Below, piece by piece: positions 7,875-15,260 of a stretch of 17,093 bases of DNA (within the stretch, counting starts at the first letter, position 1; every line of letters begins with the position of its first letter). Location of the stretch: contig CAYMAZ010000049.1 in NCBI GenBank assembly GCA_964388575.1, forward strand, positions 1 to 17,093. Reading direction: 5' to 3'. The translations under genes and the position numbers were made by a program. The DNA comes from CAYMAZ01 sp964388575 (GTDB taxonomy: Bacteria > Bacteroidota > Bacteroidia > Bacteroidales > DTU049). A model generated the notes under the pieces. It made no database searches. It had not been told where the DNA came from and saw nothing but the letters and a program-made list of their open reading frames with translations.

Positions 7875-8960
7875 TTACTTCAGAACTTCACCCTGAATAT
7901 ATAATACGACAACAGGTCTTTCAGGGTCATTTGTGTGAACAGTAATATTGTGATGCTGCTGACCGCTTCTGCCTCGTGTGTCAAACCTGCCTTTAATTTT
8001 GCTTGACTGACCTTTTTTCAGCAGGGTCATTTCTGTCTCTGAGCCTGTACAGCCACAGCTGGGCTTGGTTTTTAAAATTCTCAAAGGGTCTTTTCCGGTA
8101 TTCCTGAAAATAAATTCAAACTCAACCATCTGTCCTGACTGAACCTGACCATAATTAAACGTTTCTGTATCAAAAGAAATTTTGGGAGCATTCTGTTTTT
8201 CCTTTTCTGTCATTTCTGAAAAATCATACGTAATATTTGCAGATATGTACAGGAGTTTTTCAGGAAGCTCTGTATCATTGGTTACTAATGAGAATTTGTC
8301 AAACACGTATCCAAAGTCATTCCTTTTTTGAGCATCGTATGTAATGATTAAAACTCCCTCCTCATCATGCTTCACAACTTTTGGAGTAATTTCAACAGTT
8401 ACAAAATCAGGAAGATTTTTAACGCCGGTGATTGACATTTCCTTCTGGCTTTCATTGTAAAAACCTAAGGTATCAGTTTTAACCTGCTTATTCGTCATTT
8501 CCTGAAATGCTAAATGATTGGTTTTAAATCTCATATTTCCAATTTTACTTGGATAGTTATCCGCTTTGGTTTTCGGTTTTGGTATGACATTGCCCTTGAT
8601 AGACAAAACAACTGTGGATTTTTTCGGATCATTTGAAGTCACTGAAATTGACTTGGCAAAATTTCCAGGGCGTCTTGCAGGATTGTATGAGGCTTCAACA
8701 AAACCCTTTTCTCCCGGCTGAACTTCTTCGCGAGTGTAACGCGACGCAGTGCAGCCTCAACTTGCACGAACGTTGATTAATTTAAGAGGCTCAGTTCCTG
8801 TATTTGTGAAATTAAAAATTGCATTTTGAACGCCATCCTCCTCCTGGAATGTACCGAAATCGTAAATCAGTGATTCAAACTGAATTTGTGGTTGTGCATG
8901 AAGAGAGATCGAACAGATCATTACAACCAGGAATGTTAAAATTAAACTTGTTTGTTTCAT
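7875..8960 (-). CDS. DUF1573 secreted protein with an in-frame UGA at a conserved cysteine (candidate selenoprotein or nonsense-interrupted gene)
   Basis: Read through, the gene is 362 codons with one internal stop, TGA at 8757-8759 (codon 68). Residues 1-22 form a signal peptide (MKQTSLILTFLVV, HAQ), so the protein is probably periplasmic or outer-membrane associated. A first DUF1573 module (about 25-125) contains FNFTNTGTEPLKL, then AS-UGA-GCT, then PGEKGFVEASYNP. A middle beta-rich segment follows, then a second DUF1573 module (about 260-361) with an intact SCGCTG (Cys302, Cys304). The TGA therefore replaces the first Cys of the first motif; codons are TGA GGC TGC against TGT GGC TGT in the second. 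Both sides share one frame and family. The part after the TGA has no good start of its own: its first candidate is GTG 8642, inside the module. An automatic caller would split it into 8757-8960 and 7875-8642. No selA, selB or selD is in the window. DUF1573 function is poorly known. Confidence 0.85.
8716..8759 (-). promoter_or_regulatory. UGA codon followed directly by a SECIS-like imperfect hairpin
   Basis: Immediately after the TGA (8757-8759) the minus-strand RNA can fold over 41 nt (8756-8716). The outer stem is GGCUG/CAGCC (5 bp). A 7+7 nt inner region contains the further pairs ACU/AGU and one C-G. The upper stem is UCGCG/CGCGA (5 bp) with the loop UUACACU. The stretch is 61% G+C (25 of 41) and uses GCG, TCG, CGT and CGC codons unlike its A+T-rich surroundings. 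Size and position resemble bacterial SECIS elements. Against it, the loop has no G near its start unless the top G-C pair opens. Confidence 0.4.
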
Positions 8961-8976
8961 ATCTTGAAAATTTTTT

Positions 8977-8984
8977 CAAAAGTA
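8977..8984 (-). promoter_or_regulatory. -7 box of a Bacteroidota-type promoter for the DUF1573 gene
   Basis: TACTTTTG on the minus strand matches TAnnTTTG exactly and is identical to the box in front of the TPR gene. It ends 16 bp before the ATG at 8960. No clear TTTG was found at the -33 position, so the call rests on one box. Confidence 0.45.
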
Positions 8985-9023
8985 AATAATTTTATTACAG
9001 AATCTTTTTTTTTATCATTTTTT

Positions 9024-10373
9024 TCACACAATTAAACAAAAATCAATGTTATTGAAATTTCCCGACGTCATGTACAAAACCACAGTTTTATCACGAACTG
9101 CATCTTTAATGGATTGTTGCAAATCATTTGAATTATTGAAAATCCTCAAAGAATCATTTGAAAATCCGTTCATAATATCCTGATTGTTGGGCATTTCAAG
9201 CTTCTTAATTTCGACAGCATGCGGATCAAAAAAAAGAAACGGCACATCACATGCATCCATTGTCCCTCTGTAATGACTCAGAAATTCCTTCGAAAGACTG
9301 CTGTATGTATGAAGCTCCAGACACGCAATAAAACTATACTCCGAATATTGGGATCTGACAGCGTTGATAGTGGCTTCTACTTTGCTTGGGGCATGTGCAA
9401 AATCACGAAATATTGTGAGTGTTTCACTGTCATGGATTTTAGTCAGCCTGTTATATGCTCCTTTCCAGTCTGAAATGTGCTCATAAAACATTTTATCCGA
9501 AATTCCAATCTCATTGCATACTTTTCTTGCTGCTTCGATATTCAGTAAATTATGGTTCCCAAATACTTCAAGTCTGGTTTTTCCGCTGGGTGTTTCTAAA
9601 AAAGTGGTTCCGTTGTTTAAGGTATGATCTGGAAGGCTGTAGGGCATTTTTTTGATATCATTTCTGCTGTTACCGGCAATTTCAAGCACAACAGAATCAT
9701 CTGCACAATAAATGAGTGTACCCTGCGGTTCAATCAGATCAGCAAAAATCTGAAACTGTTTTTTGTATTCTTCAAATGTTCTGAACACATTGATATGATC
9801 CCAGGCAATACCGCTAATAACAGCAATGTGTGGCTTGTAAAGATGGAATTTGGGTCTGAGATCAATGGGAGAAGTCAGATACTCATCACCCTCAATGACT
9901 ATGACGTCAGTTTTGTCTGAAAGGCTTACATTACCATCCACACCGGGGACAGAAGCTCCAAGAAGATAGTCAGTTTCAATTCCGATATTTTTCATCACAT
10001 GTAAAATCATACCTGTAATTGATGTTTTTCCATGACTTCCACCTATGACAATCCGTTTTTTATCTATCGAATGTTCATATATAAATTCCGGAAATGAAAA
10101 AATTTGTACTCCCAGTTCCTTTGCTTTCTGCAGTTCTGGATTATCAATACGTGCATGCATGCCAAGGATTACTGCATCCAACTGATTCGTAATTTTCTCA
10201 GGAAACCATCCAGTTGCTTCCGGCAACAAATTATATTTCTTAAGATTCGCACATGCAGGATCAAAAATCTGATCATCAGAACCTGTGACGATATGCCCGC
10301 TTTTATGCAGTGAAATTGCTAAATTATGCATTGCGGCACCACCAATGGCAATAAAATGAAATCTCTTTTTCAT
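9024..10373 (-). CDS. mpl: Mpl-type UDP-N-acetylmuramate:tripeptide ligase (MurC/Mpl family)
   Basis: This is a cytoplasmic ATP-dependent ligase of the Mur family, 449 residues, the usual size. The N-terminal Rossmann-like domain begins with HFIAIGGAAMHNLAI, typical of the Mpl branch rather than biosynthetic MurC. Visible motifs are the P-loop GGSHGKTS (111-118), EGDEY (161-165), DHINVF (192-197), GNHNLLN (272-278), GAYNRL (305-310) and DFAHAPSK (324-331). Mpl joins recycled murein tripeptide (L-Ala, D-Glu, meso-diaminopimelate) to UDP-MurNAc, returning cell-wall turnover products to peptidoglycan synthesis. Its ATG overlaps the stop of the upstream AlbA-domain gene (ATGA, 10370-10373), so translation is probably coupled. 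The stop is TGA. MurC or another Mur ligase is the main alternative, since no substrate-specific residue was tested. Confidence 0.85.
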   Translation of the reverse strand: MKKRFHFIAIGGAAMHNLAISLHKSGHIVTGSDDQIFDPACANLKKYNLLPEATGWFPEKITNQLDAVILGMHARIDNPELQKAKELGVQIFSFPEFIYEHSIDKKRIVIGGSHGKTSITGMILHVMKNIGIETDYLLGASVPGVDGNVSLSDKTDVIVIEGDEYLTSPIDLRPKFHLYKPHIAVISGIAWDHINVFRTFEEYKKQFQIFADLIEPQGTLIYCADDSVVLEIAGNSRNDIKKMPYSLPDHTLNNGTTFLETPSGKTRLEVFGNHNLLNIEAARKVCNEIGISDKMFYEHISDWKGAYNRLTKIHDSETLTIFRDFAHAPSKVEATINAVRSQYSEYSFIACLELHTYSSLSKEFLSHYRGTMDACDVPFLFFDPHAVEIKKLEMPNNQDIMNGFSNDSLRIFNNSNDLQQSIKDAVRDKTVVLYMTSGNFNNIDFCLIV

Positions 10374-11035
10374 TCAGTTAGTTTTTGTTTCACTGTAAAA
10401 TAAAACTCCTGATCTCCGATGTGAATATCCATCAGCCCCAAAACGATGAAGTCTGACACCAGTTCTTCAATTTTGCGTATATCAAATAATGTAAACTCTT
10501 TGATCTGCTGAATGGTATATTTTTGATTCACATTCAGATGACTGAAAACCAGATGCTCTTTATTGTTAAAAACAATATCTTCATGAGTTCCGGACTGATT
10601 CTTCCCCCACAACAACTCCCAGATATTGCCTGCAATCATGTTCTGATCCCGGCATCTCAGCCATACTTTCCATTTGAGATCATCGGTCTGGGCTTTCCAA
10701 AGCCTTGTGTGATCAGCTTCAACAATAACCTCCAGAACCTGTTTGTCGTCTCCCGGCTCCCACAATCTGAGCTTGTATTTCATTTCCGGGCGGCAATACA
10801 GACTGGCAGCTGCATCAACCATGTAGATTTCTTCTTCAGACCTTATGCCTGATATTTTGCCGTTATCCTTAACTCCGATCAGCAGTGTCCCCCCCTGTGT
10901 ATTTGCAAAAGCAACCATTGATCGTGCAATTTTCCTGCTGTCAGTTATGGCAAACTTAAAGTCAAGTTGCTGATGCTCACCCTGACTGATGAGCTTTTTC
11001 AGGTAGATATAATCTTCATTCGTAACAACAGTCAT
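10370..11035 (-). CDS. AlbA_2 (Schlafen-like) domain protein, putative nucleic-acid-binding
   Basis: This 221-residue protein has an AlbA_2-type domain in its first half. Glu20 and LDFKF (24-28) are followed by the conserved core AFANTQGGTLLIGVKDNG (42-59), as in Schlafen/AlbA_2 proteins that bind or process nucleic acids. The C-terminal part (about 155-221) looks like a small winged-helix unit (YTIQQIKEF, then IEELVSDFIVLGL). The protein lacks the ATPase and extra regions of the longer Schlafen-like regulators. Its stop overlaps the start of the Mpl-type ligase gene by 4 bp, so the pair forms an operon. A run of seven G at 10889-10895 encodes the conserved Gly-Gly and is in frame. A terminator of the preceding TPR gene lies just upstream. 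The role is unknown; regulation of the ligase is only a guess from the overlap. Confidence 0.75.
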   Translation of the reverse strand: MTVVTNEDYIYLKKLISQGEHQQLDFKFAITDSRKIARSMVAFANTQGGTLLIGVKDNGKISGIRSEEEIYMVDAAASLYCRPEMKYKLRLWEPGDDKQVLEVIVEADHTRLWKAQTDDLKWKVWLRCRDQNMIAGNIWELLWGKNQSGTHEDIVFNNKEHLVFSHLNVNQKYTIQQIKEFTLFDIRKIEELVSDFIVLGLMDIHIGDQEFYFTVKQKLTE

Positions 11036-11103
11036 AAGTTGATTTTCAGCAATGATTAATATTCATGATACAACGATGCAATATATGAAGATATTTTCCG
11101 AAC

Positions 11104-11137
11104 AAAAAAAAGACCATTTATTCAATGGCCTTTTTTT
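11104..11137 (-). terminator. Intrinsic terminator of the TPR gene
   Basis: On the minus strand AGGCCATT pairs with AATGGTCT (one G-U wobble) around a 5-nt loop. It is flanked by an A run before and a run of eight T after, 14 bp beyond the TPR stop. The opposite strand has an A-C mismatch in the same stem, so the minus strand is the likely direction. Confidence 0.8.
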
Positions 11138-11151
11138 AATCCAGTCAGATG

Positions 11152-12351
11152 TTATTCTCCCTGTAATACTTTGATTTTCTGAGTCACTTCTTCTAACTTG
11201 TCGTTCATTGACAAGCGTGCATACAGTACTCTGAGAGACACCAGTGTGTGAATATCATTGGGGTCAAGTTGATGGGCTTTTTCAAGATAAGGAATTGCTT
11301 TATGCCACATGGCATCAAACTTCTCCTTTTCTGCAGCATAAAGTTTCATATCTGTGATGACATCTGCAAGTTCAAATATACGAACACCCTCATTAAAAAA
11401 CAAAGCTCCAAGATTATAATAAGAATCAAAATATTCGGGATTGATCTCTATGGCTTTCAGATAAGACTTCTCTGCATTATCAATCAACTCAAGACGATCT
11501 TCATCTGAAATTCCTTCCTTACGACTCATCTGATCATAATTACTTCCCACAGTAAAATAAAGGAGCGGATTTGTTGGATCTTTCTCTATTGCAAGATCAA
11601 GTGTTTTCAATGCATTTTCAATATCTCCTGTGGCCAGATACACATTTGTTTCAGCAATAATCATATTTAAATCATTGGGGAATTTGGTTTTTCCACCCCT
11701 TATTACTTGCAGGGCTTTGTCATTTTCCCCTTTATCCTTATATAAAGTTGCAAGATAACTATATACCAGAGGATTCATATAATTCATTGTAACAAGTTCG
11801 CGCAAATATTGAATCGCTTTGTCATTGTCGTCAATCTGAATTGCACAGATCGCAGCATTAAATGTGGCCAGTGAATCTTTCTGATTAAAAATTGAATTAA
11901 TTTTTTTCGTTTGTTCAAATTCAGAAATTGCAAGATCGTATTTTCGTTCATTAAATAACTCAACTCCCTTGTTGTAATGTTGTTCTCCGATAATAAACAA
12001 ACCCAACATGGCAGAAGCAGGATTGGCAGATGGTTGAACATAATCCTTGTCAATTTCAATACTTTTCTGATATGCATCATAGGATTCCTTCAATGGTGAA
12101 GAATGAAGATTTTTATATTTGTCTTCATCAGTCATAGAAATTGCTAGATACACATTTCCCTTGTATAACCAGGTTTTGGCTTGAGACGAAGTCTGAGAGT
12201 GCAGGACAGCCGCATCAATATTCTCTTTGGCCTTATCAAGCTGGCCGGATTTGAGATAATTATAAGCGTTGACAACTTTGTTGTTCTGGGAGTACACAGT
12301 TATTGTTACAAAAAACACAACCGCAATAACACATAACTTTTTCATAATCAT
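11152..12351 (-). CDS. Exported tetratricopeptide-repeat (TPR) protein
   Basis: This 399-residue protein has a signal peptide (KKLCVIAVVFFVTITVYSQ) and then TPR-type helical repeats through most of its length. Recognisable repeats include WLYKGNVYLAISM, YNKGVELFNERKYDLAISEF, VYSYLATLYKDKGENDKAL, ALKTLDLAIEKDPTNPLLYF, SYLKAIEINPEYFDSYYNLG and AIPYLEKAHQLDPNDIHTL. It is probably a periplasmic scaffold for protein-protein contacts; no partner is evident. Two ATG codons lie close together (12351 and 12345); the second, MKKLC, gives a more typical signal peptide. It is transcribed in the same direction as gyrA but separated by 95 bp that contain a strong promoter match, and it ends in its own terminator, so it is probably an independent unit. 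The order clpC, gyrA, TPR gene is familiar from other Bacteroidota. Confidence 0.85.
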   Translation of the reverse strand: MIMKKLCVIAVVFFVTITVYSQNNKVVNAYNYLKSGQLDKAKENIDAAVLHSQTSSQAKTWLYKGNVYLAISMTDEDKYKNLHSSPLKESYDAYQKSIEIDKDYVQPSANPASAMLGLFIIGEQHYNKGVELFNERKYDLAISEFEQTKKINSIFNQKDSLATFNAAICAIQIDDNDKAIQYLRELVTMNYMNPLVYSYLATLYKDKGENDKALQVIRGGKTKFPNDLNMIIAETNVYLATGDIENALKTLDLAIEKDPTNPLLYFTVGSNYDQMSRKEGISDEDRLELIDNAEKSYLKAIEINPEYFDSYYNLGALFFNEGVRIFELADVITDMKLYAAEKEKFDAMWHKAIPYLEKAHQLDPNDIHTLVSLRVLYARLSMNDKLEEVTQKIKVLQGE

Positions 12352-12366
12352 TCGTTTTTTTGTTTA

Positions 12367-12398
12367 CAAAAGTATATTATTTTTTAAAATTTATCAAA
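12367..12398 (-). promoter_or_regulatory. Bacteroidota-type promoter of the TPR gene
   Basis: On the minus strand TTTG (12395-12398) is followed after exactly 20 bp by TACTTTTG (12367-12374), an exact TAnnTTTG match. The box ends 15 bp before the ATG at 12351. This is the best promoter match in the window. Confidence 0.7.
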
Positions 12399-12411
12399 CA
12401 CTTTGCCAAAA

Positions 12412-12427
12412 TCACAAAATTTTGTGA
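12412..12427. promoter_or_regulatory. Perfect 16-bp palindrome between gyrA and the TPR gene
   Basis: TCACAAAATTTTGTGA reads the same on both strands. It lies 20 bp past the gyrA stop and 14 bp upstream of the TPR promoter's -33 box. It could be a dimeric regulator's operator or a weak hairpin at the end of gyrA, but there is no strong T run after it. The role is unknown. Confidence 0.35.
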
Positions 12428-12446
12428 AATTGACAATTTAAAAGTA

Positions 12447-15017
12447 TTATTCTTCTGATTCTGAGCTCATTTCTTCAGAGGCACCTTCATCTGAATCATC
12501 TTCCTGTTCAAATGTATCCATTTCAGGGAGGACCTCTGCATCAGGATCAATTTCCACAACTTCTTCCTCTTCATCCCGTTCAACACTTGCTATTGAAGCA
12601 ATGGCATCATTTTTCTTCATGTTTATCAGGCGAACCCCCTGAGTTGCCCTTCCCATTGTTCTCAAATCACTCACATGCATTCTGATGATGATTCCGGATT
12701 TGTTAATAATCATCAGATCATCTTCATCATTCACATTCAGAATACCCACCAGTTGACCTGTTTTATCGGTGATGTTCATGGTTTTGACACCTTTGCCCCC
12801 CCTGTTGGTGATCCTGTATTCTTCAATTCTTGAACGTTTACCATATCCGTTTTCAGAAACAACAAGCAGATCTGAATTTAGATCAGAAACACAAACCATT
12901 CCAACCACTTCGTCTTTTTTCCCTGACAATGTGACTCCTTTTACACCACTTGCATTTCTTCCCATTGGTCTGACTTTGGACTCATTGAATCTGATCGCAC
13001 GACCCGAGCGCAGTGCCATAACAATCTCATCGTTTCCGCTTGTAATACTTGCTTGCAACAACTGATCATCTTCTCTGATATTGATTGCAATAATGCCATT
13101 TTGTCGTGGTCTTGAGTAAGCCTCAAGGGTAGTTTTTTTAATAACTCCCTTTTTTGTACACATCACAATGTAATTATTTGCTATATAATCCTGGTTGGTC
13201 AGATCACTTGTATTAATATATGCACGGACTTTATCATCCCGGTCAATCTGAATCAGATTCTGTATGGGGCGTCCTTTTGACTTTCTTGTTCCTTCAGGAA
13301 TTTCATAAACTCTCATCCAGAACACCTTTCCTTTTTCAGTAAAAAACAACATATAGGCATGCATTGAAGCAACAAAAAGGTGTTCAACAAAATCGGCATC
13401 ACGAATATCAGAACCCTTATGGCCCTTTCCGCCCCTGTTCTGAGTACGGTATTCTGTCAATTGCGTACGTTTGATATACCCGAGATGAGAAATGGTAATG
13501 ACCATATCTTCGTCAGCTATCATATCTTCAATACGGAAATTTTTTCCTTCGTAGATGATGTCCGTTTTCGGTTCATCACCATACTTTGCTTTCATCTCAA
13601 GAAGTTCTTCCTTAATGACATTCATCCGGAGTTCTTCACTTGCAAGTAATTCTTTGAGTTTGGCAATCAGCTTCATGAGTTCGTCAAACTCATCTTTTAG
13701 TTTATCACGTTCAAGTCCTGTGAGTGCACGCAAACGCATGTCAACAATGGCACGTGCCTGAACCTCAGAAAGTTCAAACCGCAACATCAATCCTTCCCGA
13801 GCTTCTTCGACTGTTTTTGAAGCTCTGATAATAGAAATGACTTCATCAATATGATCAAGAGCAATCAAAAGACCTTCAAGAATGTGAGCACGTTTTTCGG
13901 CTTCTTTCAGTTCATATTGAGTTCTTCTTATAACGACTTCATGTCTGTGCTCAACAAAATATCTGATCAGGTCTTTCAGATTCAGCACCTTGGGTCTTCC
14001 ATTAACCAGTGCGATATTGTTCACATTAAATGCCGTTTGCAATGCGGAATGCTGGAACAACTGATTAATAACAACATTTGGAATTGCATCATTCCTGAGT
14101 TCAAAGACAATACGCATTCCATTACGGTCTGATTCATCCCTGAGATCAGAAATCCCTTCAACTTTCTTTTCATTCACCAGATCAGCTATTTTTCTGATGA
14201 GTTCTGATTTATTGATTTGATATGGTATTTCTGTAACAACAATCTTTTCATCTCTTTCACCTTCATTCTCAAGTTCCCATCGAGCACGCAATACGATTCT
14301 GCCTCTTCCTGTTTGAAAAGCATCAGTGACTCCATCATAACCGTAAATGACGCCACCTGTCGGAAAGTCAGGAGCTTTAATAAATTTCATTAATTCGCTG
14401 ATGGTTATGTCACGATTATCAATATATGCAATAATCCCATCAACAACCTCCGATAAATTGTGAGGAGGCATATTTGTAGCCATACCCACTGCAATTCCTG
14501 ATGCACCGTTGAGAAGCAAATTGGGAATTTTGGAAGGTAAAACAGTTGGTTCTTCTAAACTATCATCAAAATTCAGCTTAAAATCAACAGTCTCTTTCTC
14601 AATATCAACGAGCATTTCTTCAGCAATTTTCTGCAATCTTGCTTCAGTATATCGCATGGCAGCAGGGCTGTCACCGTCTATTGAACCAAAATTACCCTGA
14701 CCGTCAACAAAGGGATAGCGCAACGACCAATCCTGAGCCATACGTACCATAGCATCATAAACAGAAGTGTCACCATGAGGATGATACTTTCCGAGAACTT
14801 CTCCAACAATACGGGCTGATTTCTTGTAGGGTCTGTTTGACAACACCCCCAGTTCATGCATTCCAAATAATACCCTCCGGTGAACGGGCTTAAGTCCGTC
14901 TCTCACATCAGGTAATGCTCTCGACACGATGACCGACATTGAATAATCAATGTAGGCACTTTTCATCTGATCTTCAATATTTACCTGAACAATTCTTTCA
15001 CGTTCCTGAAAACTCAT
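12447..15017 (-). CDS. gyrA: DNA gyrase subunit A
   Basis: This is the breakage-reunion subunit of type II topoisomerase; with GyrB it introduces negative supercoils. It has 856 residues, full length. The N-terminal part holds DYSMSVIVSRALPDVRDGLKP (24-44) and the catalytic Tyr123 in AAMRYTEARL. The quinolone-determining region reads HPHGDTSVYDAMVRMAQ (79-95), with Thr at the position of E. coli Ser83 and the acidic residue Asp88 kept, so no classical resistance change is seen. The C-terminal DNA-wrapping domain has GyrA-box-like QNRGGKG (526-532) and a related TNRGGKG (737-743). The last 40 residues are very acidic (EQEDDSDEGASEEMSSESEE), as in many gyrases. A run of seven G at 12796-12802 is in frame and encodes the second box-like motif. 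The gene is divergent from clpC and is followed by the TPR gene. GyrB is not in the window. Confidence 0.98.
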   Translation of the reverse strand: MSFQERERIVQVNIEDQMKSAYIDYSMSVIVSRALPDVRDGLKPVHRRVLFGMHELGVLSNRPYKKSARIVGEVLGKYHPHGDTSVYDAMVRMAQDWSLRYPFVDGQGNFGSIDGDSPAAMRYTEARLQKIAEEMLVDIEKETVDFKLNFDDSLEEPTVLPSKIPNLLLNGASGIAVGMATNMPPHNLSEVVDGIIAYIDNRDITISELMKFIKAPDFPTGGVIYGYDGVTDAFQTGRGRIVLRARWELENEGERDEKIVVTEIPYQINKSELIRKIADLVNEKKVEGISDLRDESDRNGMRIVFELRNDAIPNVVINQLFQHSALQTAFNVNNIALVNGRPKVLNLKDLIRYFVEHRHEVVIRRTQYELKEAEKRAHILEGLLIALDHIDEVISIIRASKTVEEAREGLMLRFELSEVQARAIVDMRLRALTGLERDKLKDEFDELMKLIAKLKELLASEELRMNVIKEELLEMKAKYGDEPKTDIIYEGKNFRIEDMIADEDMVITISHLGYIKRTQLTEYRTQNRGGKGHKGSDIRDADFVEHLFVASMHAYMLFFTEKGKVFWMRVYEIPEGTRKSKGRPIQNLIQIDRDDKVRAYINTSDLTNQDYIANNYIVMCTKKGVIKKTTLEAYSRPRQNGIIAINIREDDQLLQASITSGNDEIVMALRSGRAIRFNESKVRPMGRNASGVKGVTLSGKKDEVVGMVCVSDLNSDLLVVSENGYGKRSRIEEYRITNRGGKGVKTMNITDKTGQLVGILNVNDEDDLMIINKSGIIIRMHVSDLRTMGRATQGVRLINMKKNDAIASIASVERDEEEEVVEIDPDAEVLPEMDTFEQEDDSDEGASEEMSSESEE

Positions 15018-15230
15018 AATAATTTGATTATCAATAAAATATTTAGTAAAAATAGTTCTTCCTAAGAATGTACGAATTTACAACAAAATCCCGATATAGA
15101 GCGTATGAAGGATCAAAAAAATTTAAACAATTTTAAACATCCTGATGTTGAAAAAAATTGGTATGGTTTTTTCTAAATACAAAAACTAAACATATTTTTG
15201 GAACATTATAATTGAGTCCGCAAAACAGTA

Positions 15231-15238
15231 TATATTTG
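15231..15238 (+). promoter_or_regulatory. -7 box of a probable clpC promoter in the gyrA-clpC intergenic region
   Basis: TATATTTG matches TAnnTTTG exactly and ends 22 bp before the clpC ATG. No TTTG lies at the usual distance upstream; an ATTG at 15211-15214 is only 16 bp away. The rest of the 243-bp divergent spacer (15018-15260) is A+T-rich, and no convincing gyrA promoter, hairpin or small ORF was seen in it. Confidence 0.4.
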
Positions 15239-15260
15239 TAATTAAATACACATACGCATT

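Noticed and set aside
7875..8642. Separate 255-residue protein starting at GTG 8642
   Set aside because: The start falls inside a DUF1573 module and the preceding 38 codons after the TGA are in frame and family-typical, so this is the continuation of the gene starting at 8960.
8757..8759. UGA reassigned to an amino acid throughout the genome
   Set aside because: At least two other genes here (the AlbA-domain gene and the Mpl-type ligase) end in TGA at sensible positions, so UGA is a normal stop in this organism.
10889..10895. Run of seven G (minus strand) in the AlbA-domain gene as a phase-variation tract
   Set aside because: It is in frame and encodes the conserved Gly-Gly of the domain core; the gene is intact, so there is no sign of switching.
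12796..12802. Run of seven G (minus strand) in gyrA as a phase-variation tract
   Set aside because: It is in frame in an essential gene and encodes a GyrA-box-like RGGKG motif. It shows that G7 runs occur in ordinary genes here, which slightly weakens the case for the G8 tract.
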